Shown: positions 1 to 5,722, counted from the stretch's first letter. The stretch is DNA of 5,722 bases from Flavobacteriaceae bacterium (GCA_003511845.1 DOIV01000130.1:1360-7081), one strand, 5' to 3'. The notes: generated by a model not told the origin, from the sequence alone. Program-made: numbers and translations.

Positions 1-153
1 TTTGATGATATCTATTGGAGTAAAGGTATGTCAGAAGCTTGGCTATACGTTAAAAACCACCCTAAAGTCACGGTAAGTATTGACACTTTTTATTGGGGAA
101 TTGTATTTTTTAGAAAAGAACAGGAAAAAGAACATTTTGTGGTTAGGATGTGA
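1..153 (+). CDS. C-terminal end of a probable class I SAM-dependent O-methyltransferase (partial, 5' end outside window)
   Basis: Frame 1 is open from the first base to a TGA stop at 151-153 and gives 50 residues starting FDDIYWSKGMSEAW and ending in EHFVVRM. The pattern DDIYWSxGMxxAW, then a short acidic/hydrophobic strand (VTVSIDTFYWGIVFF) and a terminal KEHF segment, is what I know from the C-terminus of flavobacterial predicted O-methyltransferases of the Rossmann-fold, SAM-dependent type. In that fold the DD pair lies on a late strand near the substrate/metal side. The SAM-binding glycine motif would be upstream and cannot be seen, so substrate and exact family are unknown. It is the only plus-strand gene here and converges with the EamA transporter gene, whose stop lies 121 bases away. 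The family call rests on recalled sequence resemblance; the reading frame itself is secure. Confidence 0.72.
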   Translation, partial: FDDIYWSKGMSEAWLYVKNHPKVTVSIDTFYWGIVFFRKEQEKEHFVVRM

Positions 154-180
154 GCTTCACTTTTTCTGAATCCTCTACTT

Positions 181-240
181 TAACCTCTCCGTCATCTCTG
201 AAAAAAGAGATGCCACCTCTCCTTAACTAAGGAGAGGAAT
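181..240. repeat. Double-hairpin palindromic repeat (REP-like), possible bidirectional terminator
   Basis: Two adjacent inverted repeats lie in the 121-base gap between convergent genes. The first pairs CATCTCT (193-199) with AGAGATG (206-212) around a GAAAAA loop. The second pairs CCTCTCCTTA (216-225) with TAAGGAGAGG (228-237), ten perfect base pairs around two bases. A further CCTCTCC at 184-190 duplicates the left arm of the second hairpin and could instead pair with 231-237, enclosing everything. Neither strand has a clean U-run straight after the long stem, so termination is plausible from position but not proven. The layout resembles dispersed intergenic repeats I recall from Flavobacteriia; copy number cannot be judged from one window. 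Confidence 0.6.
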
Positions 241-251
241 TTATTACAATT

Positions 252-267
252 AATCATAGCTATTATT
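252..267. repeat. Imperfect 16-base palindrome just after the EamA stop
   Basis: An exact eight-base palindrome ATAGCTAT (256-263) is flanked by AAT and ATT with one mismatched pair between. It begins seven bases past the stop codon of the minus-strand EamA gene. It is too AT-rich to be a strong terminator stem and may be chance in DNA of this composition; the rest of the gap between it and the double hairpin is featureless AT-rich sequence. Confidence 0.25.
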
Positions 268-274
268 TTAAAAA

Positions 275-1156
275 CTAAACCTGTTTTTTCTTCAACTTAA
301 TTACCCCATTCAAAACCACCGTAATTAAAATCAACAAAGCACCATAGTAAAAATTTGCAGTCATTATTTCTTTTTGTTTAAAAATAATAATTGCTAATAC
401 AATTCCGTAAATAGGTTCTAAATTAATAGTAAGCATCATGGTAAAAGGACTCACACTTTTTAAGACTTCAGTTGAAGCTACAAAAGCATAAGCTGTACAT
501 ATTGATGCTAAAATTATTAAATATAGCCAATCGGTTTTTGAGAGTATAAAAAAGTTTGAAGAAATTACTCCCTGAAAAAATAAAATGATACCTATAAACA
601 AAGAAGCAAATAGTAATTCATAAAAAGAAATTACACTCGCTTTATGAGTTTTAATTAATTTGGCATTTAAAATTGAAAAGCTAGCAGATAAGAAGGATGA
701 AAATAAAGCAACACCTATCCCAATTACATAATTGCTTTCGGCTTGAAAGATAATAACCAGTCCAACAATAGCCAATAGTGAAAACAGTAACTCATAACCT
801 ATTATCTTCTTTTTAAATAAAAGCCACTGAATTAGAGTTATAAACAATGCCCCTGTTGACATGGCTGCCAAAGTAATTGATACGTTTGCAATTTTTATAG
901 CATAAAAAAAAGTAATCCAATGTATAGCAATTAAGACTCCTCCAAATAAAAATTGTAACAATTCTTTGAATGACTTTTTAAAACTGATTTTTTTAATCAA
1001 TAGATAGATTAGTATCAAAATAACAGCAATAGTCACTCTAAACCAAACTAATGGTATTGCATCTATACTTATTAAGGCTCCGAGTATAGCTGTAAAGCCC
1101 CAAATAAATATAATGAAATGTAGGTGTAAGTAATTTTTTAACTTAGCGTCTTGCAT
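275..1156 (-). CDS. EamA/DMT-family membrane transporter (drug/metabolite exporter type)
   Basis: This encodes a 293-residue, strongly hydrophobic protein with about ten membrane helices in two homologous EamA halves (roughly residues 13-137 and 147-284), the usual size and layout for the drug/metabolite transporter superfamily. Recognisable marks are the IWGFTAILG segment at the N-terminus (18-26), HWITFFYAIKIANVS at the end of the first half (79-93), and TINLEPIYG in the second half (243-251), where the EP pair is typical. The C-terminus is lysine-rich (LKKKQV) and probably cytoplasmic. A longer reading starts at a TTG at 1175-1177; I prefer the ATG at 1154-1156 because the N-terminus then begins MQDAKLKNYLHLH, directly before the first helix, as in relatives. 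This start lies inside the end of the preceding permease gene (14-base overlap), which suggests translational coupling. Substrate is unknown; family members export amino acids, metabolites or drugs. Confidence 0.88.
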   Translation of the reverse strand: MQDAKLKNYLHLHFIIFIWGFTAILGALISIDAIPLVWFRVTIAVILILIYLLIKKISFKKSFKELLQFLFGGVLIAIHWITFFYAIKIANVSITLAAMSTGALFITLIQWLLFKKKIIGYELLFSLLAIVGLVIIFQAESNYVIGIGVALFSSFLSASFSILNAKLIKTHKASVISFYELLFASLFIGIILFFQGVISSNFFILSKTDWLYLIILASICTAYAFVASTEVLKSVSPFTMMLTINLEPIYGIVLAIIIFKQKEIMTANFYYGALLILITVVLNGVIKLKKKQV

Positions 1157-2228
1157 TTCTGTAAAGATAAATAGCAATCAATCCAAATAAAATATTAGGT
1201 AACCAAACCATAAATAACGGATTGTAACTAGCTGCAGCTCCTAATACTTCTGTAATTTTCATGAAAAATACATATATAAACATTAAACTTATACCTGACG
1301 CTAAATTAATACCAATACCACCTCTTCTTTTACGAGATGCCAATGAAGCTGCTATTACCGTTAAAATTATAGACGATATTGGCAATGTTGTCCGAGAATA
1401 CAATTCTACTCTATACTTATTTAAATTTTTCACACCCCTACTTTCAGAAATTTTAATATGCTTATATAATTTAGAAGAAGGCATTTCATTTGCTAAGTAA
1501 TCGACATACAATAAATCTTTTGGGGAAAAATTAAAAGTTGTGTCTAATTTTTTTCCGACTTCTATACTATCCTTTTTTTGATACAACCATCTTTTTTTAT
1601 AATTAGACAATGTAAAGGTTGTGTCTTTTTTATTCCATTTTACAGTTTTACCGATTAAGATATATTTCAAATTAAGCCCATCAAAATGTTGGTAAGAAAA
1701 ATCGCTTCCGCTATTTCTTTCTAAATTAAAACTTCTAAAATAGACCACATCGTTTTCAGACAATTGTAAATTAACATTACTTACATAAGTTTTAGTTTTT
1801 TTTGTTTTACGTAAATACGTTTCATTAAATGCTTCAAATTTTTTATCTGAAATATGTAAAAAAAAATGATTTACAGTTAAAGAAATTAAGCCTAAAAGTA
1901 CTGCACCTACTAAATAAGGTCTTAAAAATCTTTTATACGGAACACCTGAGCTATGAATGGCTACAATTTCAGTATTTGAAGCTAGTTTTGAAGTAAATAA
2001 AATGGTTGAAAGAAACAATGCTAAGGGCATATACGTATTCCCATAATTAAGAATAAACGGAATATAATAGTCACTTATAATTTCATTTACAGTTAAATTA
2101 GGATGCTCTAAAAATTTACCTATTTTTTCAGCGATGTCTATTGCAACTGCAATAGGTGTCAAAATCAATAACGTAAAGAAGAAAGTAGTAAAGTATTTTT
2201 TTAATATGTATTTATCGAGAATCTTCAA
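1143..2228 (-). CDS. LptF/LptG-family (YjgP/YjgQ) lipopolysaccharide export permease
   Basis: This encodes 361 residues with the characteristic topology of LptF/LptG: three N-terminal membrane helices (about 13-31, 57-80, 105-124), a large polar periplasmic region (about 125-275) fitting the beta-jellyroll domain, and three C-terminal helices (about 278-297, 304-326, 337-356). The segment NTEIVAIHSSGVPYKRFLRPY (85-105) matches the conserved cytoplasmic coupling-helix region that contacts the LptB ATPase. In the family, LptF and LptG form the inner-membrane ABC permease that extracts LPS and passes it to LptC/A. The sequence does not let me decide between LptF and LptG, so no symbol is given; Bacteroidota usually carry two such genes. 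The start is a TTG at 2226-2228 giving MKILDKYILKKY, a typical family N-terminus; no in-frame ATG lies near it. It follows tgt by 70 bases and overlaps the EamA gene by 14, so all three are probably co-transcribed. Confidence 0.9.
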   Translation of the reverse strand: MKILDKYILKKYFTTFFFTLLILTPIAVAIDIAEKIGKFLEHPNLTVNEIISDYYIPFILNYGNTYMPLALFLSTILFTSKLASNTEIVAIHSSGVPYKRFLRPYLVGAVLLGLISLTVNHFFLHISDKKFEAFNETYLRKTKKTKTYVSNVNLQLSENDVVYFRSFNLERNSGSDFSYQHFDGLNLKYILIGKTVKWNKKDTTFTLSNYKKRWLYQKKDSIEVGKKLDTTFNFSPKDLLYVDYLANEMPSSKLYKHIKISESRGVKNLNKYRVELYSRTTLPISSIILTVIAASLASRKRRGGIGINLASGISLMFIYVFFMKITEVLGAAASYNPLFMVWLPNILFGLIAIYLYRNARR

Positions 2229-2257
2229 ATTGTATGCATTCCATTCGGTTAATAAAA

Positions 2258-2292
2258 TCCCTGACCCCGAAGTATCGAGACGGGAATGACAT
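2258..2292. repeat. Intergenic palindromic element between tgt and the permease gene
   Basis: The 70-base gap holds a GC-rich block in otherwise AT-rich surroundings. CCCG (2266-2269) can pair with CGGG (2281-2284) around an 11-base loop containing the TCGA palindrome, and TCCC (2258-2261) can alternatively pair with GGGA (2282-2285). Read on the minus strand it begins GTCATTCCCGTCTCGATAC and ends CGGGGTCAGGGA, a pattern I recall as a dispersed intergenic repeat in Flavobacteriia. The stem is short and no U-run follows, so it is unlikely to stop transcription into the permease gene. Confidence 0.45.
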
Positions 2293-2298
2293 TCTGAA

Positions 2299-3429
2299 TT
2301 AAAGCCTTTTATTCATTTGTTTGACCATCATGTTTTTCCAAGAGGTAAAATCTCCTGCTAATATATGCTTTCTTGCTTCACGAAGCAACCACAAATAAAA
2401 TCCAAGGTTATGAATAGTTGCAATTTGCTTTCCTAAATATTCTTTTGCAGCAAAAAGATGACGTAAATAAGCTTTTGAATATTGTAAATCTACTGAGGTG
2501 ATGTCCATTTCATCAATCGGCGAAAAATCATCTTCCCATTTTTTATTCTTGATATTGATGGTGCCATGTGCAGTAAATAACATTCCGTTTCTAGCATTTC
2601 TAGTTGGCATCACACAATCAAACATATCAACACCTAAAGCAACGTTTTCTAGTAAATTTATAGGAGTACCCACGCCCATTAAATATCTGGGTTTATCATC
2701 TGGCAAGATACTACAAACAATATCAGTCATTTCATACATTTCATCTGCTGGTTCACCAACAGACAATCCGCCAATAGCATTTGCCTCTGCTCCTACCGAT
2801 GCAATAAATTCAGCTGATTGTTTTCGCAAATCTTTATAAGTACTACCTTGCACTATCGGAAGAAAAGTTTGGTCGTATCCATACTTTACAGGAGTTTTTT
2901 CTAAATGTGTGATACACCTTTTTAACCAACGATGCGTCATGTGCATAGATCGTTTTGCATAATTGTATTCACAAGGATAAGGGGTACACTCATCAAATGC
3001 CATAATAATATCGGCACCAATACTCCGCTGAATATCCATAGAGAATTCAGGAGAAAAGAAGTGGGTAGAACCGTCTATATGCGATTTAAATTTCACCCCT
3101 TCTTCTTTAATACTATTGGTTCCTGAAAGAGAGTATACTTGATACCCTCCAGAATCGGTTAGAATTGGTCTATCCCAATTCATAAATTTATGCAATCCGC
3201 CAGCTTTTTCTAAGATTTCAATTTTAGGACGTAGATACAAATGATAGGTGTTACCTAAAATAACATCTGCATTGATATCGTCTTTCAACTCATGTTGATG
3301 TACGCCTTTAACAGATGCTACTGTACCAACAGGCATGAAAATTGGCGTTTCTATTTTACCATGATCTGTAGTGATTGTACCTGCTCTGGCTTTACTGTTT
3401 TGATCTTTTCCTTTGATTTCAAACTTCAT
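2299..3429 (-). CDS. tgt: tRNA-guanine(34) transglycosylase, queuosine pathway
   Basis: A full-length 376-residue Tgt (about 375 in E. coli). The enzyme exchanges guanine-34 in the anticodon of GUN tRNAs (Asp, Asn, His, Tyr) for preQ1, which is later matured to queuosine; it acts in the cytoplasm. Visible family residues are the general-base Asp92 in DSGGYQV (92-98), Asp146 and Cys148 in FDECTPYP, Gln194 in IVQGS, the pocket loop GGLSVGE (220-226) of the bacterial preQ1 type, Met251-Gly252, and the nucleophile Asp271 in FDCVMPTRNARNG. Val224 corresponds to the valine of preQ1-using bacterial enzymes. Unusually, the C-terminal CxCxxC zinc motif is absent: the aligned residues are Asp309, Thr311 and Asp314, although the fourth ligand His340 (TIHN) remains at the expected distance. 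All other catalytic residues are present, so I expect an active enzyme. The ATG at 3427-3429 follows an A-rich leader. It is the first gene of a probable tgt-permease-EamA transcript. Confidence 0.97.
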   Translation of the reverse strand: MKFEIKGKDQNSKARAGTITTDHGKIETPIFMPVGTVASVKGVHQHELKDDINADVILGNTYHLYLRPKIEILEKAGGLHKFMNWDRPILTDSGGYQVYSLSGTNSIKEEGVKFKSHIDGSTHFFSPEFSMDIQRSIGADIIMAFDECTPYPCEYNYAKRSMHMTHRWLKRCITHLEKTPVKYGYDQTFLPIVQGSTYKDLRKQSAEFIASVGAEANAIGGLSVGEPADEMYEMTDIVCSILPDDKPRYLMGVGTPINLLENVALGVDMFDCVMPTRNARNGMLFTAHGTINIKNKKWEDDFSPIDEMDITSVDLQYSKAYLRHLFAAKEYLGKQIATIHNLGFYLWLLREARKHILAGDFTSWKNMMVKQMNKRL

Positions 3430-3447
3430 ATATTCTTTTTACAGGTG

Positions 3448-3480
3448 CAAAAATAGTGTTTTATACTTTGCACTCACAAA
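3448..3480 (-). promoter_or_regulatory. Bacteroidota-type promoter driving tgt
   Basis: On the minus strand TATTTTTG (3448-3455) matches the Bacteroidota -7 consensus TAnnTTTG exactly and is followed by CACC, a frequent context. TTTG at 3477-3480 fits the -33 element, with 21 bases between. Transcription would begin near 3442, leaving an A-rich leader of about 12-15 bases before the tgt ATG. The element lies entirely within the 58-base gap after the propeller gene. The start site is inferred, not observed. Confidence 0.65.
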
Positions 3481-3481
3481 G
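3466..3481 (-). terminator. Weak hairpin after the propeller gene, doubtful terminator
   Basis: Immediately downstream of the propeller stop codon, CTTTG and CAAAG form a five-pair stem around a six-base loop on the transcribed strand. It is short and followed by TATAAAA rather than a U-run, so it is a poor intrinsic terminator. The same bases contain the -33 element of the tgt promoter. Some read-through from the propeller gene into tgt is therefore likely. Confidence 0.2.
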
Positions 3482-3487
3482 AATAAT

Positions 3488-4921
3488 TTAGTTTAAAATA
3501 ACCTTCACATTCTTAACCTCCTTTTTAAAGGCATTAAAAATCTTTAAAAAATAAACTCCTTTTGATAAATTCTTAAGATTTATACTATATTTTTGTCCTG
3601 AAATTTTATCTTTATAAACCTTTCTTCCTGTAATATCATAAATAGAAAGTTCTAATTCTTCTCCTTTCAAATTAGAAATCTGCAATTGCTTATTTGTGGT
3701 CGGATTTGGGTATAAAGAAAGTCCCTCTATGGTCACTTCTTCTACAGGTAAAGAAGTTCCTGAATATTCTGCAATATATGCCGTTGTATTTCCTGCTGCT
3801 CCGAAAACACCCCAATCTGAAGCGAACATTACTTTTGTACCGTCAGGACTAAATATTGCTTTGGTTTGGCTGTTATAATTATCATAAGATGTATAAGAAT
3901 ACCCATAGTTTCTTATTTTACCACTACCATCTAATTTAATGGCAAATATTTCAGTTCTGTAGTTGTATGCATAATCACAAGAATAACCTATTGATGCAGA
4001 AACTAATGCCCATCCTGGCATTTTAAAATTTCTTCCTGAGATATGCCCTGCAATATTTGGGTTGAAGTGTGGGTTACCACAAACATCAGAATCGCTAAGT
4101 AAATCTGTAAAATGTCCATCAGACAAACGAGCCATAGATAATGGAATAACCTGAACAAGTACCTCGTCTCCATTAACATCTACGGCAAAATCTGCATGTT
4201 CAGTTTTAATACCTATACTTCTTAAAAAATTAAATTCTAAATCATATAACCGTACCGAATGGGTAGCATTATCAGAAACAGCAATATAATTACCTGAAGG
4301 TGTAATTGTTGCCCAATCAAATCCTCCAGAAAAAAAACGTGTTGAAACTTCTCTGTTATTTTTAATATCATAAAGAGTAGCTCTATTTTCCTTATCTGTA
4401 ACAACTACATATTTGTCATTTGCTGAAATATTCCCTTCAAATGGCCCAATACTTATATCTGAAAACCCACTAAAAACATGTAATACTAAACGCTCATTTG
4501 TCTCAATATTTAAGCGAACAAACTGATTGTCATTAGTAGCTAAATATCTAATATTTGGATTTACATTTGACCATCTACTATCCTTACCCCAAATATTTAA
4601 TTCTTTATAAATACTATAATCTGACGCATTTAGAATGTATGAAAATCCAACAAATATTTTAGTCATATCTGAATTCCATGCTTGAATTTTTGAGTAAGGA
4701 GGTATAACTTCTGAAGTAGAATTAAAAGTGTTAACGTCTGTAATTCTAGTAACATTAATATTATTAACAGCATCATGAATTGTTTCTAAATACCCAGGGT
4801 GTGATAACAAGTTAAATTCCACAGGATGCCAATCAGTTTCAGGTGGGACTTGAGAGAAAGTATTCTTAGAAATTACACAAAGTATAATCAGTATTACATA
4901 TGCTTTTATTGTTGTTTTCAT
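3488..4921 (-). CDS. Secreted beta-propeller protein with C-terminal T9SS type A sorting domain, function unknown
   Basis: This encodes 477 residues. Residues 1-23 form a Sec signal peptide (MKTTIKAY, hydrophobic core, cleavage probably before Gln24 in TFSQ); the cysteine at 15 lacks a proper lipobox, so it is not a lipoprotein. Residues 30-390 are rich in repeating beta-strand units with turns such as NPNIRYLATND, SANDKYVVVTD, TPSGNYIAVSD and SPDGTKVMFASDWG, which fits a WD40/TolB-like propeller of about six or seven blades. The block HISGRNFKMPGWALVS (293-308) with EIFAIKLDGSGKI (324-336) resembles a family of uncharacterised secreted propellers I recall, not a named enzyme. Residues 400-477 are a type A sorting domain (LSLYPNPTTN, YDITGRKVY, LSKGVYFLKI, terminal basic VKVILN), which sends the protein across the outer membrane by type IX secretion, usually with surface attachment or release. 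It stands alone between ychF and tgt, with gaps of 117 and 58 bases. No catalytic motif is assigned; substrate and partners are unknown. Confidence 0.85.
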   Translation of the reverse strand: MKTTIKAYVILIILCVISKNTFSQVPPETDWHPVEFNLLSHPGYLETIHDAVNNINVTRITDVNTFNSTSEVIPPYSKIQAWNSDMTKIFVGFSYILNASDYSIYKELNIWGKDSRWSNVNPNIRYLATNDNQFVRLNIETNERLVLHVFSGFSDISIGPFEGNISANDKYVVVTDKENRATLYDIKNNREVSTRFFSGGFDWATITPSGNYIAVSDNATHSVRLYDLEFNFLRSIGIKTEHADFAVDVNGDEVLVQVIPLSMARLSDGHFTDLLSDSDVCGNPHFNPNIAGHISGRNFKMPGWALVSASIGYSCDYAYNYRTEIFAIKLDGSGKIRNYGYSYTSYDNYNSQTKAIFSPDGTKVMFASDWGVFGAAGNTTAYIAEYSGTSLPVEEVTIEGLSLYPNPTTNKQLQISNLKGEELELSIYDITGRKVYKDKISGQKYSINLKNLSKGVYFLKIFNAFKKEVKNVKVILN

Positions 4922-4965
4922 TGAAGCAGTACTAGGTTTGAGTTAGATGATAAATTTAGTTTTAA

Positions 4966-4986
4966 ATTCTAAAGTCATTCTAAAGT
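4966..4986. promoter_or_regulatory. Exact 10-base direct repeat upstream of the propeller gene
   Basis: ATTCTAAAGT occurs at 4966-4975 and again at 4977-4986, separated by one base, so the period is 11 bases, about one helical turn. It lies 45-65 bases before the start codon of the propeller gene. A degenerate -7-like element (TAAATTTA, 4951-4958) lies just downstream on the minus strand, so the repeat covers about where the -33 region would be. This arrangement suits a regulator binding two turns of one DNA face, but no regulator is identifiable. Confidence 0.3.
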
Positions 4987-5038
4987 GAAATGATTTGTTT
5001 TGCTTACGGAATTACAACCCGCTCTTTACCAATAAACA

Positions 5039-5722
5039 TTACACATTAAACCTAAAGTTCATCATATCACCGTCTTGCACGATATATTCTTTACCTTCTA
5101 CAGCTAATTTACCTGCTTCACGTACTTGTTTTTCTCCGCCTAAAGTCACAAAATCTTCATATTTGATAACCTCAGCTCTAATAAATCCTTTTTCAAAATC
5201 GGTATGAATAACACCTGCAGCTTGTGGTGCCGTATCTCCAACATGAATTGTCCAAGCTCTAACTTCTTTCACACCAGCTGTAAAGTAGGTTTGTAAATTT
5301 AATAAAGCATAAGCCGATCTAATTAATTTTGAAGCTCCTGGCTCAGACAAACCTATGTCTTCTAAAAACAATTGTCGCTCTTCATAATCTTCCAATTCAT
5401 TGATATCTGCCTCAGTACCTACCGCCAAAATTAACAATTCAGCACCTTCATCTTTTATGGCTTCTTTTACAGCATCAACATGTGCGTTTCCTGATACAGC
5501 TGATTTATCATCAACATTACATAAATACAATACTGGTTTGTCAGTTAACAACTGTAATGGCTTGATGTATTCTTCTCTTTCTTTTTCTGTCAACTCTATC
5601 GCTCTAACCGAGCTTGCTGCTTCTAAAGCTTCTTTCACTTTTGTTAATACGTCAAACTCTTTTTGAGCTTCTTTATCGCCTGTTCTCGAAGCTTTCTTTA
5701 CACGTTCTAATCTTTTGTCTAC
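5039..5722 (-). CDS. ychF: YchF/OLA1-family ribosome-associated ATPase, C-terminal 227 residues (5' end outside window)
   Basis: The minus-strand frame is open from the window edge to the TAA at 5039-5041. It gives 227 of roughly 364 residues; an apparent start at 5636-5638 is only an internal GTG (Val), because VDKRLERVKKASRTGDKEAQ continues upstream as in the family. Visible residues 1-40 are the charged helical coiled-coil insert of the A domain. Residues 69-72 (NVDD, in YLCNVDDKSA) occupy the base-specificity position, and the TGS domain spans about 144-226 (QTYFTAGVKEVRAW, AAGVIHTDFEKGFIRAEV, KEYIVQDGDMMNFRFNV). YchF is an Obg-related P-loop protein that prefers ATP, binds ribosomes, and affects stress responses and translation in other bacteria. 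The P-loop and switch regions lie outside the window. The C-terminal signature is almost identical to that of E. coli YchF, so the call is secure. Confidence 0.96.
   Translation of the reverse strand, partial: VDKRLERVKKASRTGDKEAQKEFDVLTKVKEALEAASSVRAIELTEKEREEYIKPLQLLTDKPVLYLCNVDDKSAVSGNAHVDAVKEAIKDEGAELLILAVGTEADINELEDYEERQLFLEDIGLSEPGASKLIRSAYALLNLQTYFTAGVKEVRAWTIHVGDTAPQAAGVIHTDFEKGFIRAEVIKYEDFVTLGGEKQVREAGKLAVEGKEYIVQDGDMMNFRFNV

Noticed and set aside
181..240. CRISPR-like or riboswitch interpretation of the double hairpin
   Set aside because: There are no regularly spaced repeats with unique spacers, and it lies downstream of both flanking genes, not in a leader.
1154..1177. Longer EamA reading from TTG at 1175-1177
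   Set aside because: It adds only MLFIFTE, increases overlap with the permease gene to 35 bases, and uses a weaker codon; the ATG at 1154-1156 gives the family-like N-terminus.
1261..1500. Plus-strand open frame of 79 codons
   Set aside because: It lies wholly inside the LPS permease gene on the other strand and its translation resembles no known protein family; it is a shadow of the real gene.
2498..2839. Plus-strand open frame of 113 codons
   Set aside because: It lies within tgt, whose minus-strand frame contains all family motifs; the opposite frame is a by-product of AT-rich coding sequence.
4996..5038. Possible intrinsic terminator after ychF
   Set aside because: Only a three-pair CGG/CCG stem can be drawn and no U-run follows, so it is not supported.
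5636..5638. Possible start codon (GTG) giving a 199-residue protein
   Set aside because: The family-matching sequence continues upstream in frame to the window edge, so this is an internal valine of a truncated-by-window ychF.
5400..5666. Plus-strand open frame of 88 codons
   Set aside because: It is antisense to the highly conserved ychF coding region and has no promoter or recognisable product.

Overview
The window looks like a piece of a low-GC Bacteroidota chromosome, most likely from class Flavobacteriia. The evidence is AT-rich DNA, a secreted protein with a C-terminal type IX secretion (Por/T9SS type A) sorting domain, a TAnnTTTG-type -7 promoter element in front of tgt, and protein sequences of flavobacterial character. 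Nothing suggests a plasmid, phage or integrated island; it reads as ordinary core genome carrying one accessory secreted protein.

Layout. Bases 1-153 hold the last 50 codons of a plus-strand gene, probably a class I SAM-dependent O-methyltransferase. It converges with a series of minus-strand genes that fills the rest. In transcription order (right to left) these are: the C-terminal 227 residues of the YchF ATPase, a secreted beta-propeller with a T9SS sorting domain, tRNA-guanine transglycosylase (tgt), an LptF/LptG-family permease, and an EamA-family transporter. The last two overlap by 14 bases and the permease follows tgt by 70 bases, so tgt, the permease and the transporter probably form one transcript from a well-formed promoter at 3448-3480. 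The propeller gene probably has its own promoter in the 117-base gap after ychF, where an exact 10-base direct repeat with an 11-base period lies.

How the genes relate. Their functions are not one pathway: translation-associated ATPase (ychF), queuosine tRNA modification (tgt), lipopolysaccharide export (permease), small-metabolite transport (EamA) and an exported propeller of unknown role. The shared transcript looks like housekeeping linkage rather than a functional system.

Non-coding DNA. Two intergenic segments look like dispersed flavobacterial palindromic repeats: a double hairpin at 181-240 between the convergent genes, and a CCCG/CGGG element at 2258-2292 between tgt and the permease. 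The gene-level points most worth a second look are a Tgt whose three zinc-binding cysteines are all replaced, a YchF with NVDD where NxxE is expected, and the uncharacterised propeller. I found no convincing previously undescribed multi-gene system here.
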